Assembly: GCA_030427245.1 (NCBI GenBank)
Contig: JAUHXA010000018.1
Span: 40,777 to 104,776, forward strand
Length of the DNA stretch: 64,000 bases
Direction of reading: 5' to 3'
Source of the DNA: Bacteroidia bacterium
GTDB taxonomy: Bacteria > Bacteroidota > Bacteroidia > Chitinophagales > UBA2359
Shown here: positions 28,277 through 37,829 of the stretch, piece after piece
Numbering within the stretch: the stretch's first letter is position 1
Layout: every line of letters starts with the position of its first letter
Notes under the pieces: model-generated
What the model saw: only the letters and a program-made list of their open reading frames with translations
What the model was told of the DNA's origin: nothing
Database searches by the model: none
Position numbers and translations under genes: made by a program

Positions 28277-29944
28277 TTACCGAATCAAAACAGACCGACT
28301 CACCGCCTGTCCACCCGCTTCAATCCGATAAATATACTGACCTGCAGGAAGATAAGTCGAACCAGAAGGGCGAAGAATAGCCTGATGTGTCCCTGTTAAT
28401 TGATAATCGTTCACCAAAGTCGCAACGACCTGACCCGCCAAATTGTGAATGTCCAAACGGACATGAGCCGAATAAGGCAAAGTGTAGTGAATCAATACTT
28501 GACGACTGCCATCATAGCGAGCCTGATGTTCAATCGCCAATTTTTGAGTCGAATCAATAGAAGTGCCTCCAATGCAATCCAATCCCAAATCACCGATTCG
28601 ATTGAAGTCGTGACCCAACACATTATCCACCGTTTCTGCATCAATACATAGCCAATTCTCCATAATGGTCGCATAAATTTCTCTGAAATCGGTGTGAAAT
28701 TTCAAATTCCCAACCTCATCTACATCCTGCAAATCGGGCGCAGTTCCCACAAAACCATTGCCATTTAAGCCTCCTCCAAAAAGCATCAAAGGCGCAGCTG
28801 CACCATGATCTGTGCCGTTTGAACCATTTTGTTCGATGCGACGACCAAACTCAGAATAGGTCATTGCCAACACTTTATCCTCCAAACCTGCTACCGCCAA
28901 ATCCGCAAAAAAATCACTCAAACCACCTGCCAAATTGTTCATTAGGTTGGGGTGATTGTTAGGTTGATTGGCATGAGTATCAAAACCGCCCAATTCGACC
29001 ATAAACAACTTTGTGCCTAAATCGCCCTTAATTAACCGAGCCACCAAAGACAATTGATCTCCCAATTGAGTGCTGTAGTCTACGCTATTCGTCCCTGCAT
29101 CATATGCCTCTTTGATAACTCCAGCATACACAAAAGTCGCATTGGCAACCGTCCGTAAGAAACTCAATTGGTCGCCCACCAAACATTCAGGAACATCTTG
29201 TGTATCGTAGAGTGCGCCATTTTGAGCGATTTCAAACAATTGTTCAGGATTGTTCACCACCACCGACAAATTATTTAAGCCCTCTTTGAAAACCAAATTG
29301 CCCGAACCTCCAATCTGTACGGCTGGCGGAACAGCGGGCGGATTGGTCAAATAATCGGGATATTCACCACTCAAATATCGCCCCAACCAACCGTCTTGCA
29401 CGATGTCATTGGCATCACTCGCACTTGCCCAAATATCGGAGGAGCGAAAATGCGACAAGTTTTGATTGGGATAACCCACACTGTGCACGACCTTCATTTG
29501 TCCTTCTTGCCAAAGTGATTGCAGAGAATTCATATAATTTGGCATTCCAAATTCGGGACTGAGGGCGGTAATCGCATTGGTTGGAACTGCAATCGTTGGG
29601 CGCAAGCTCGAATACGTTCCATAATCGAAAGTCGGAATCACCATATTCAAGCCATCATTGCCGCCCTTCAATCGAATCAATACCAAGATTCTATCTGTTT
29701 CTGCTTCGCTCAAAGCCTTCAAAAAAGGTGAAGGAGCTGCTGCGCTGATTGGCGTTTTACCGAGCATCATGGACATTCCCCCTGCAATACCCAAGCCCTT
29801 CAAAAAACCCCGACGGGACCAATTGCGGTGTGCTTGTTCGTGGGCAATTCCATCTTCCAATCGGCTGCCATCGTATTGTTGTTTTTTTGCAGCTCGAAGC
29901 TTGGATTGAAGTAATTGAAGGTGTTTTTTATATTGATTTGACAT
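28277..29944 (-). CDS. DUF1501 domain-containing protein with T9SS-like C-terminal signal
   Basis: Twin-Arg-like 'SRRGFLKGLGIAGGMSMMLG'; 'GGFDTHANQPNNHPNLM', 'YSEFGRRIEQNGSNGTDHGAAAPL'; C-term '...AGQYIYRIEAGGQAVSRSVLIR'. Confidence 0.94.
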   Translation of the reverse strand: MSNQYKKHLQLLQSKLRAAKKQQYDGSRLEDGIAHEQAHRNWSRRGFLKGLGIAGGMSMMLGKTPISAAAPSPFLKALSEAETDRILVLIRLKGGNDGLNMVIPTFDYGTYSSLRPTIAVPTNAITALSPEFGMPNYMNSLQSLWQEGQMKVVHSVGYPNQNLSHFRSSDIWASASDANDIVQDGWLGRYLSGEYPDYLTNPPAVPPAVQIGGSGNLVFKEGLNNLSVVVNNPEQLFEIAQNGALYDTQDVPECLVGDQLSFLRTVANATFVYAGVIKEAYDAGTNSVDYSTQLGDQLSLVARLIKGDLGTKLFMVELGGFDTHANQPNNHPNLMNNLAGGLSDFFADLAVAGLEDKVLAMTYSEFGRRIEQNGSNGTDHGAAAPLMLFGGGLNGNGFVGTAPDLQDVDEVGNLKFHTDFREIYATIMENWLCIDAETVDNVLGHDFNRIGDLGLDCIGGTSIDSTQKLAIEHQARYDGSRQVLIHYTLPYSAHVRLDIHNLAGQVVATLVNDYQLTGTHQAILRPSGSTYLPAGQYIYRIEAGGQAVSRSVLIR

Positions 29945-30115
29945 TATTTTATTATTTAATTTTGAAGTTTTGAGAAATCTATTGGGGAAAAAATAACTTT
30001 GATTTTCAATCGAGCTTTCAAACTAATGTGGATTCGGTAAGTCCGTAGGACTTAAATATTTGTAGAAAAAATCAAAAGCTAATCAAAGAAATCTATTGGA
30101 GTTCAACTCCTAATT

Positions 30116-30248
30116 CATACTACTGTACATTTTTAATTCAACCACAAAAGGTACAAAGAAAACAAAAGTAAAGAACTGAAACTTAACAGCGTCTTTTGTG
30201 CCCTTTTGATACTTTTGTGGTTCAAAAATCATTTTGTACAGTAGTATG
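30116..30248. mobile_element. 133-bp MITE (family 1), copy A
   Basis: 14-bp TIR CATACTACTGTACA/TGTACAGTAGTATG; flanked by perfect 9-bp direct repeats CTCCTAATT (30107-30115 and 30249-30257). Confidence 0.93.
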
Positions 30249-30596
30249 CTCCTAATTATGATTCAAAAAACAAACGGGTAATATATATAAATTGCTTTAT
30301 GCTTTATTCTTACAAATCAATTGATTTGGAACTAAACAATACATTTAAAACACTTTACCCGTTTCAAATTTCGTCTAATCTACTCACAAGATTTCCCGAG
30401 GTTTCGGGACAGGCATTACAGAATGACAAATAAAGAGGGTGTCATATTGTAAATATCCTGTGAGAAAATATCAATAAATTGTATCCAATGGATAAATTCT
30501 GATAAAAACAAAAAGCTAAAAATATCGGATAAATTTTTGAGAAACCTCATACATTCATTAAATTTTAAGAGCTAATTACCAGTCCACCAATCACCA

Positions 30597-32054
30597 TCAT
30601 CCCAACTGAAATTCTGGTAACTGCGATACATGAATCAGCAAAAGAGCAACCATCACATCCACATATTCCCAATCCAAATTCCACAATCCCTCGTCAAAAT
30701 AATTTTGAGGTACTTCAAACTTGAAAACTTCAGTAGCCACCTCATAGGCATTTTCTGATTGCAGTCCATTGACCACAAAATGATCGACAATGCTTCGGGT
30801 GATAAAAGCGGGGTCATTGGAATTATTCGACAAAGTTTTGGCGAAAGTCACCAATTCGGGGCTGTAATTTTCGTAGATGTAACCGACATAAGCCTGAATA
30901 TACTGCCAACGTCCTGTCAAAGTAGCGGAGGTAATCCAACTTTTGTCGCCTTGCCAACCTGCCACATCCACAGGCTCAAACAATTGCTGCCCCAAACCAC
31001 CTGCGCCATAGCCCAAAAACTGCACAATATCAGTGCCGTAGGTGAAATTGGTATCGTTCAAAAAACTCACCAACAGCACCAAAGGGCTTTTGATTTGCGT
31101 ACCGATATTAGCTTCATCAAAAAAGTGTTCACTCTTGAACAATTGCCGAAAAACAGGCGCTAATTCAAAATCGTTGTTTTTGAAAGTTTCCGCCAAACCG
31201 TTTACAATTTCTACATCAACTTCAATTCCCACAAAATGCTTGTAAATCTTAGTGCAAATATGTTGGGCAACTTCGTTGGCTCGCTGTTCAAACAATATAT
31301 CGTGTACATCTTCATAACCCCAATTGCCCGTTTGACCGAAAATCGTTTTTGTTCCGTTGTCGTGGCGAGGTGCGAAAAAGATGGATTCACTACAGCCAAC
31401 AGGTATAACCCAACCTGTCAAAGCCCTTGCTGTTTCGGTGATATCATCTTGGGTATAGCCCTTGTCTTGACCAAGCGTAAAAAGTTCGTAAAGTTCCCGA
31501 GCATAGTTTTCGTTGGGATTGTCTTTGTCGTTTTGAACTCCATTTAAATAGACCAACATTGCAGGAGTTTTACCCATTTCTTCGGTGAAAATCTTGAAGT
31601 TGCCGAGGGCGTATTGTTGCAGTATTTTGTGATAAGAATAAAGCTGTGGAGGACAAACATAGGTTTCCAATTCGGTGACAAAATGATTGTGCCAAAAAAG
31701 CATCAATCGTTCCCGAAAACTATTGGTTGCCATCGCCTCCAAAGATACCGTTGTCCACTCCAAAAGATGGTCTTGTACCACATCAATATCCACCTGATAA
31801 TCTTCTACTGTCCAATCTTTCCAGCTAGGTGCATTGGGCAAGGGCTCGTTGGTGGCATTGTCAATCATTTGGTCGACTAAATCCAAAGGATTGGCTTCCA
31901 AAGCTGCTTCAATTTGTGAATGAGATGCGCCAAAGCCCAAACGTCGCAGGAGGTGCATGGCTTTTTTTCGATTCCAAGGGTTTGTTGAGTTGGGAATGTA
32001 AGGAGCTAAAGTGCCTGTCGTACAATCGTTCATCAGTAAGGTTTCGCTAAACAT
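30597..32054 (-). CDS. DUF1800 domain-containing protein
   Basis: 'AMHLLRRLGFGASHSQIEAAL', 'RERLMLFWHNHFVTE', 'NENYARELYELFTLG', 'ITETARALTGW'. In-frame ATG at 32036 is an alternative start. Confidence 0.95.
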   Translation of the reverse strand: MFSETLLMNDCTTGTLAPYIPNSTNPWNRKKAMHLLRRLGFGASHSQIEAALEANPLDLVDQMIDNATNEPLPNAPSWKDWTVEDYQVDIDVVQDHLLEWTTVSLEAMATNSFRERLMLFWHNHFVTELETYVCPPQLYSYHKILQQYALGNFKIFTEEMGKTPAMLVYLNGVQNDKDNPNENYARELYELFTLGQDKGYTQDDITETARALTGWVIPVGCSESIFFAPRHDNGTKTIFGQTGNWGYEDVHDILFEQRANEVAQHICTKIYKHFVGIEVDVEIVNGLAETFKNNDFELAPVFRQLFKSEHFFDEANIGTQIKSPLVLLVSFLNDTNFTYGTDIVQFLGYGAGGLGQQLFEPVDVAGWQGDKSWITSATLTGRWQYIQAYVGYIYENYSPELVTFAKTLSNNSNDPAFITRSIVDHFVVNGLQSENAYEVATEVFKFEVPQNYFDEGLWNLDWEYVDVMVALLLIHVSQLPEFQLG

Positions 32055-32208
32055 GAATTGTTAGGGTTGGTGAAGAAAAAGAGTTGTTGGGAAGAGAGAG
32101 GGGTTGTATTGCAGTGATGAATTTACTAAAATCTGAGGACATACGCAAATATTAAAGATTGAACCCGTCAATGGTAACACCAGTACAATTTGTATAACAC
32201 ACTATAAA

Positions 32209-33213
32209 TCAAGACAACCTAAAATACTGATGTTGTACAAACTCCAATATCAAAGATTGAATTTTCTTAGGCGTATGAAAAGAACTGATAGAAACCAAAA
32301 CCTGCGCCCTCTCCTTTTCAAACAAACGAGAAAGATCCTGCAAATAAGTACCGTATATCTCTCGCCCAATTTTTTTGGGATTGTTACAAAACCATTCAAA
32401 AGCCACTCCATTTTCAGCTAACAAACGAGCGATTTTTTTGCCTCGATGTCCCGCCCCCCATATCACAAGCGGCAAATCAGTATCGTAATCTTGCTCCAAA
32501 AAATGACGGATTTTCAAATCCAAAAAACGGTTATCCGAATAGTGTTCATCTGTTCTCGATGTACGAGTGGGGTAATCCCGCCAAAGATGTACCACTTTTT
32601 TGACCGCAGCTATTTTCAAGCCCTTTTTTCGGAACCGAAAAGCAAGGTCGTAATCCTCCGGATATACTTCTGCTTCAAAGCCTCCACACAATTCAAAGTC
32701 TGTTCGATGAATCATCCAACAGGGCGAAGGAATACTACATTCTTTGTAAATATCCGAAAAATTGGAGGCAGACAAGGTGAGTTTGTTCAGCCATGTCGCA
32801 TATTGAAGATAACCATTTCCTACGCCAGCCGCACTAAAATATTTCACCAAACCCACTGCTATATGACCTTTGCCTTTTGATTGCAATTGTTCAAGCATTA
32901 GTTCTAACTTGTCCAAAATCATCACATCATCCGCATCCATACGGCTGATATACTGTCCCGAAGATGCTCCATAAGCCTTCTGCAAAGCCTTGATTATCCC
33001 TCTGCCATCATTCTTCAATACTTTGATGCGTTGGTCTTTGCGTGAATAATCGAGTAAAATACGGAAGCTATTGTCCTCCGAATGATCATCCACTACCACC
33101 AGCTCCCAATCCTTCAAGGTTTGATGTAAAATAGACTCCACACACTCTTCAATAAAAGCCTCTGCATTTTTCATTGGCATGAGGATACTCACAATCGGCT
33201 TGTTCATAAACAC
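32209..33213 (-). CDS. glycosyltransferase family 2 protein
   Basis: 'VSILMPMKNAEAFIEECVESILHQTLKDWELVVVDDHSEDNS', 'YISRMDADD'. Confidence 0.93.
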   Translation of the reverse strand: MFMNKPIVSILMPMKNAEAFIEECVESILHQTLKDWELVVVDDHSEDNSFRILLDYSRKDQRIKVLKNDGRGIIKALQKAYGASSGQYISRMDADDVMILDKLELMLEQLQSKGKGHIAVGLVKYFSAAGVGNGYLQYATWLNKLTLSASNFSDIYKECSIPSPCWMIHRTDFELCGGFEAEVYPEDYDLAFRFRKKGLKIAAVKKVVHLWRDYPTRTSRTDEHYSDNRFLDLKIRHFLEQDYDTDLPLVIWGAGHRGKKIARLLAENGVAFEWFCNNPKKIGREIYGTYLQDLSRLFEKERAQVLVSISSFHTPKKIQSLILEFVQHQYFRLS

Positions 33214-33220
33214 TTTGATA

Positions 33221-34147
33221 TTATTGAAAAACCACCATCTTCATTCCTTTAAACTCATAATACAAAACGGGTAAATCAAACACTACCTCTTCAGTAGAAG
33301 TACAATCTTCATTAGAAATGCAAACCAAAAAATCCTTCAATATTTGCAATTTTCCAAAGGCGATTTCGGATGAACCATGTGCGCCAAAAAGTCGGTAGTC
33401 GGGATCCAAAATAGAAATGAGGTAATCAATACTTTCTTCATACAGAGGTAAATCCGCATTGTCAAACACAAACAAAACGCCATTGTAGAGGTAATCACCC
33501 AAAAAGGCAAACTTGTTGGTTTTATCAATAATAGCGATTGATTCAGAAGCATGTCCTTGTATATTAACCAATTGAATTATACGGTTTCCCATATCAATAT
33601 CGGTATTGACAGGAAGCCATTCCGTAACTTGTACTTTTGAAGGATATATGCCCGAAAACAAATCTTCCTTTGTGAAATGATAAACATCGTTTTCATCCAC
33701 TTTTTGACGCAACAACGGTAGATCGGGGAAAGCAACCCTATCAAATTCTGCAATATTTTGGTTGTGGTCAAAATGAAAATGAGAAAGCAATAAAGTAATA
33801 GGTAAATCTGTCAATCCTTCAATAGTCGCTTTGATTTTCGAGCCGTTTTCTGCTGGATTCTCACCCGATCCTGTATCAAACATCAACGCTTTTTCTTCCC
33901 CGACCAGCAAATAACTAACATTCCCCTGCGAACTTTTGGGTTCTTCGAGAATGTAGGCATCAGGATTCAACCCTCTGACTATAAACCAATCTGGAGTAGT
34001 AACGGGTGGTTTGATTACAATTGGAGGTGGGCCATCATCGTCCTTATTGCAGGAGTTGGTCGCTATCAGAAAAAAACATAAAAATAATGAGCAGATAAAA
34101 ATACCGTATTTATTTCCATATAGAAAGAATAGTTGATTCGTTTTCAT
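33221..34147 (-). CDS. MBL-fold metallo-hydrolase lipoprotein
   Basis: 'LLLSHFHFDHNQN' HxHxDH; hydrophobic N-term with FLIATNSCN. Confidence 0.9.
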   Translation of the reverse strand: MKTNQLFFLYGNKYGIFICSLFLCFFLIATNSCNKDDDGPPPIVIKPPVTTPDWFIVRGLNPDAYILEEPKSSQGNVSYLLVGEEKALMFDTGSGENPAENGSKIKATIEGLTDLPITLLLSHFHFDHNQNIAEFDRVAFPDLPLLRQKVDENDVYHFTKEDLFSGIYPSKVQVTEWLPVNTDIDMGNRIIQLVNIQGHASESIAIIDKTNKFAFLGDYLYNGVLFVFDNADLPLYEESIDYLISILDPDYRLFGAHGSSEIAFGKLQILKDFLVCISNEDCTSTEEVVFDLPVLYYEFKGMKMVVFQ

Positions 34148-34243
34148 CTGTTTATTTTTCGTTTTTGAAGGTTTGTTTGTAAATGTAGTAAATTAAACTC
34201 GTTTCAAAAGCAATTTTCCTATTGCTTTCTTTATTTTTGGAAC

Positions 34244-35671
34244 ATGGAAAACGACATCAAAAAAGCTTACCAACCCAACGAATTTCGCCAAAAAGGGCAT
34301 CAACTGGTAGATATATTGGCAGATTATTTGGAGCGTTCCCAAAATCGGCAAGACATTCCCATATCTGCCTTGATTCCTCCTGAGGAAATGTTTGCAGAAC
34401 TGAATGTTGATTTAAGTAGAGCTTCAACCGACCCCATTGAAGTCCTTTACAAAACCCTTTTGGAGCATACTACGCACCTCCAACATCCGCGTTATGTGGG
34501 ACATCAGGTGAGTTCTCCCATTCCCTTGAGTGGCTTGTCTGAAATGTTGACAGGCGTGCTGAATGGCAGTGGCTCAATGTATGAAATGAGTGCATCGGGG
34601 GCTGCAATGGACAAAATCGTAGTCGGTTTTCTGCTCCAAAAATGCGGTTTTGGTGAGTCGGCAAATGGTATTTTAACTTCTGGCGGTTCTCTCGGAAACT
34701 TGACCGCACTTTTGGCTGCAAGGCAAGCAATGTCGGGCTTCGATGCGTGGGAAGAAGGTGTGGAGGGAAATTTGGCGGTCATGGTGTCAAATGAATCCCA
34801 TTATTCGGTGAGTCGTGCGGTGAAAATCATGGGTTTGGGCGAAAAAGGAATGGTAAAAATTCCGACCCAAGATGATTTTCGGGTTGATACTTCAAAATTG
34901 GAAATTACCTATCAAGAGGCTTTGAAGCAAGGCAAAAAAATCATCGCAGTAGTCGGCAATGCGTGTTCTACTTCAACGGGTTCTTTTGACGATTTGGAGG
35001 CTTTGGCGGATTTCTGCAAAAAGCATGGGCTTTGGCTACACATTGACGCAGCGCATGGCGGCGGATTGTTGCTTTCTGACAAGTACAAACATCTATTGAA
35101 GGGAATCGAAAAGGCGGATTCGGTGGTAATTGACTTCCACAAAATGATGTTGTTCCCCTCTTTGGTGACAGCCGTTTTGTTTCAGAATGGTCAAACTTCA
35201 ATGAAGTCTTTTACCCAAAAAGCAGATTATTTGGCGGTCAAAGAAGGGGCTGACAATTGGTTTGATTTTTTAAATAGAACGATTGAATGTACTCGACCGA
35301 TGATGGGTGTTCGGGTTTATACCGTTTTGCGAACCTATGGCAGTCAGGCAATTGGAAACTATGTGACGGACATTATTGACTTGACCAAACAGTTTGCCCA
35401 ACGCATCGAAGCAAGCAACGATTTTGAAATAGCCATTCAACCTTCTTGCAATATTTTGTGTTTTCGATATTTACCTTCAAATGGTGAGGACATCAATGCA
35501 TTCAATGCTAAGTTGCGTTTGAAAATGCTGGAGGACGGTCGGTTTTACATCGTTCAAACCACCATTAGAGGTCAGATTTACTTGCGGGTTTCTTTGATGA
35601 ATCCGTTCACAACGATTGAAGATTTGGAAGAGTTGTTGGAGAAGTTGAGGGAATTGGGATGTAGGATGTAG
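34244..35671 (+). CDS. PLP-dependent aromatic-L-amino-acid-type decarboxylase
   Basis: 'LTSGGSLGNLTALLAAR', 'HIDAAHGG', 'VVIDFHKMMLFP'; stop codon lies in the heptamer array. Confidence 0.9.
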   Translation: MENDIKKAYQPNEFRQKGHQLVDILADYLERSQNRQDIPISALIPPEEMFAELNVDLSRASTDPIEVLYKTLLEHTTHLQHPRYVGHQVSSPIPLSGLSEMLTGVLNGSGSMYEMSASGAAMDKIVVGFLLQKCGFGESANGILTSGGSLGNLTALLAARQAMSGFDAWEEGVEGNLAVMVSNESHYSVSRAVKIMGLGEKGMVKIPTQDDFRVDTSKLEITYQEALKQGKKIIAVVGNACSTSTGSFDDLEALADFCKKHGLWLHIDAAHGGGLLLSDKYKHLLKGIEKADSVVIDFHKMMLFPSLVTAVLFQNGQTSMKSFTQKADYLAVKEGADNWFDFLNRTIECTRPMMGVRVYTVLRTYGSQAIGNYVTDIIDLTKQFAQRIEASNDFEIAIQPSCNILCFRYLPSNGEDINAFNAKLRLKMLEDGRFYIVQTTIRGQIYLRVSLMNPFTTIEDLEELLEKLRELGCRM

Positions 35672-35706
35672 GATGTAGGATGTAGGATGTAGGATGTAGG
35701 ATGTAG
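35658..35706. repeat. heptamer tandem array (GATGTAG)x7
   Basis: Seven perfect copies; overlaps 3' end of upstream CDS. Confidence 0.97.
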
Positions 35707-35727
35707 AACGTATAATTATTTTATATC

Positions 35728-35753
35728 ATTCATATAATATTTATTATATGAAT
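35728..35753. other. AT-rich near-perfect palindrome between convergent genes
   Basis: ATTCATATAATA / TATTATATGAAT with 2-nt spacer. Confidence 0.8.
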
Positions 35754-35765
35754 TTTACACCTAAA

Positions 35766-36170
35766 TTATAGTATTTTCGGCAAAAAAACAACCAAACCAA
35801 TCACCACAGCTCCCAAAGTCGCCAATACCACTGCTCCTGCTGCAATATCCTTCACTTTACCCGCCAATTCGTGGTAATCGGGACTGACCAAATCGGTCAA
35901 TAGTTCGATACTCGTATTGAACATTTCGGCTACCCACACTCCTATTATCGCAAAAACAATCAAACACCATTCTGTTGTATTGATTTGCAGTACGATTCCC
36001 GCAGCAACAACTACAATTGCAGCCAACAAATGAATTTGCATATTTAACTCATGACGAAAAACTTGATACACACCTTTGAAGGCATAACCAAAGCTTTGGT
36101 AAAGTCGTTTGGGAGAGAAAATATTTGTGTTGCGTTTTGGTGTTGGGGTGTTCATGTGTTTGGATTTCAT
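35766..36170 (-). CDS. diacylglycerol kinase family protein
   Basis: 'FRHELNMQIHLLAA', 'EMFNTSIELLTDLVSPDYHELAGKVKDIAAGAVVLA'. Confidence 0.93.
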   Translation of the reverse strand: MKSKHMNTPTPKRNTNIFSPKRLYQSFGYAFKGVYQVFRHELNMQIHLLAAIVVVAAGIVLQINTTEWCLIVFAIIGVWVAEMFNTSIELLTDLVSPDYHELAGKVKDIAAGAVVLATLGAVVIGLVVFLPKIL

Positions 36171-36292
36171 TCAAGGAGTTAGAACTTAAGTATCAGATAA
36201 AATTGTGATTTTGAATTTTTGATTCGTTGATTTACTTTAATTCAAGGTATCAGGTATCCGATACCTTTTGACCAAATAGATTCATTTAGAAC

Positions 36293-37819
36293 CTAAATCG
36301 AACCATTTGCTGAGAAAAACTCAATCAAATCACTCGCCAGAATATTTCCCTTCAAATTGGCTGCAATATCGCCTGCTTGTCCATGTAGATACACGCCCAA
36401 AATAGCCGCTTCTTTGGAGGAATAACCCTGTGCTACAAATCCTGCAATAATACCCGTCAAGACATCGCCACTTCCCGCTGTTCCCATAGCAGGGTTTCCA
36501 GTCGAATTGAAGTAAATCGAGCCATTAGAGCAAGCGATTGCAGTATGTGCGCCTTTGACAAGCAAGACAATGCCGTATTTTTGTGCTATTCCTCTTTGCT
36601 TCTCTAATCTTTCAAAATCGTTTTTCGTTTGGCCCGCCAATCGCTCAAATTCTTTGGGATGAGGAGTCAAAATACTGCCTTTCGGAACATATTGAAGCCA
36701 ATCGTTTTGAGCGATGATGTTCAAAGCATCTGCATCTAAAACCAAAGCTTGTTTTGCCGTTTGTAGCAATTGAAGGAGTGCCTCTTGTGTACTTTGGCTT
36801 TGCCCAATTCCAGGCCCTATGGCTATGGCTTGGTACTTTGTTTTTTTAGAACTACTGGAATCCGAATTTTCTATGGAAGGAATTTTAGAAATACAGTAAT
36901 CATCCAAATCGGTCAAGCACATCACTTCGGGTACAGAAATTTGCAGAATATTATAGCCACATTTAGGGACATAAGCCGTCACCAAACCTGACCCTGCCTT
37001 CAATGTAGCCTTACTTGTCAAAACCGCTGCTCCAATTTTGCCGTAACTTCCCGCCAAAATCAAGGCATGACCACTTGTTCCCTTGTGACTGAATTTATCT
37101 TTGGGCTTTCTTATGGCAGCAATATCTTGGGCTTCGAGGTAATGGTAAGGTGTTGATGTTTTGGTTATGAAATCGGGATGCAAACCGATGTCAACCCAAT
37201 ACCATTCGCCTACATATTTGTGGTTTTGAGGTAGTAAAAAAGCCAATTTTGGAAATTGAAATGAAATGGTGTAATCCGCTTCAATCACGACACTTTCGCT
37301 TTGACGGTCTGCATACAAGCCCGAAGGAATGTCTACGGCTACCCTTTTGGCAGCAGAATCATTTATTTTTTGGATGATTTCGGCAGTGAATCCTGTAATC
37401 GGGCGACTCAAACCCGACCCAAAAATAGCATCAATAATCACATCCGTTTTACGGATTTTTGGAAAATCCTTTGAGGCAGGAAGATTCTTAACAGAAACAG
37501 GATCTTCTGTCTGCTTCTGCAATCTCTGCTCATTGAATCGAAAATCGTCCGAACTGTTGTCACTGAATCGAATGATGTGTACTTCAACTTTGTAAAGCAA
37601 ATTGTTCAACATTCGTGCGATACACAAACCATCTCCCCCATTGTTGCCGATTCCACAGAAAATGTGAATGGTTTGGTCATATTGAAAGGCAAATTTTTGT
37701 TCGAACCACTCGACAAATGCTTTAGAAGCTCGCTCCATCAAGTCAATAGAGGAAATCGGTTCGTGTTGAATCGTATAATTATCGGCTGCTCGAATCTGTT
37801 TGACATTGAAGATTTTCAT
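36293..37819 (-). CDS. nnr: bifunctional NAD(P)H-hydrate epimerase / ADP-dependent NAD(P)H-hydrate dehydratase
   Basis: 'IFCGIGNNGGDGLCIAR', 'SHKGTSGHALILAGSYGKIGAAVLTSKATLKAGSGLVT', 'GTAGSGDVLTGIIAGFVAQG'; start MKIFNVKQ at 37819 (track 37894). Confidence 0.93.
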   Translation of the reverse strand: MKIFNVKQIRAADNYTIQHEPISSIDLMERASKAFVEWFEQKFAFQYDQTIHIFCGIGNNGGDGLCIARMLNNLLYKVEVHIIRFSDNSSDDFRFNEQRLQKQTEDPVSVKNLPASKDFPKIRKTDVIIDAIFGSGLSRPITGFTAEIIQKINDSAAKRVAVDIPSGLYADRQSESVVIEADYTISFQFPKLAFLLPQNHKYVGEWYWVDIGLHPDFITKTSTPYHYLEAQDIAAIRKPKDKFSHKGTSGHALILAGSYGKIGAAVLTSKATLKAGSGLVTAYVPKCGYNILQISVPEVMCLTDLDDYCISKIPSIENSDSSSSKKTKYQAIAIGPGIGQSQSTQEALLQLLQTAKQALVLDADALNIIAQNDWLQYVPKGSILTPHPKEFERLAGQTKNDFERLEKQRGIAQKYGIVLLVKGAHTAIACSNGSIYFNSTGNPAMGTAGSGDVLTGIIAGFVAQGYSSKEAAILGVYLHGQAGDIAANLKGNILASDLIEFFSANGSI

Positions 37820-37829
37820 AGATTTTCTT

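Noticed and set aside
36244-36269. AAGGTATC/GATACCTT small hairpin upstream of the diacylglycerol kinase gene
   Set aside because: Only 8-bp arms in low-complexity sequence; could be chance.
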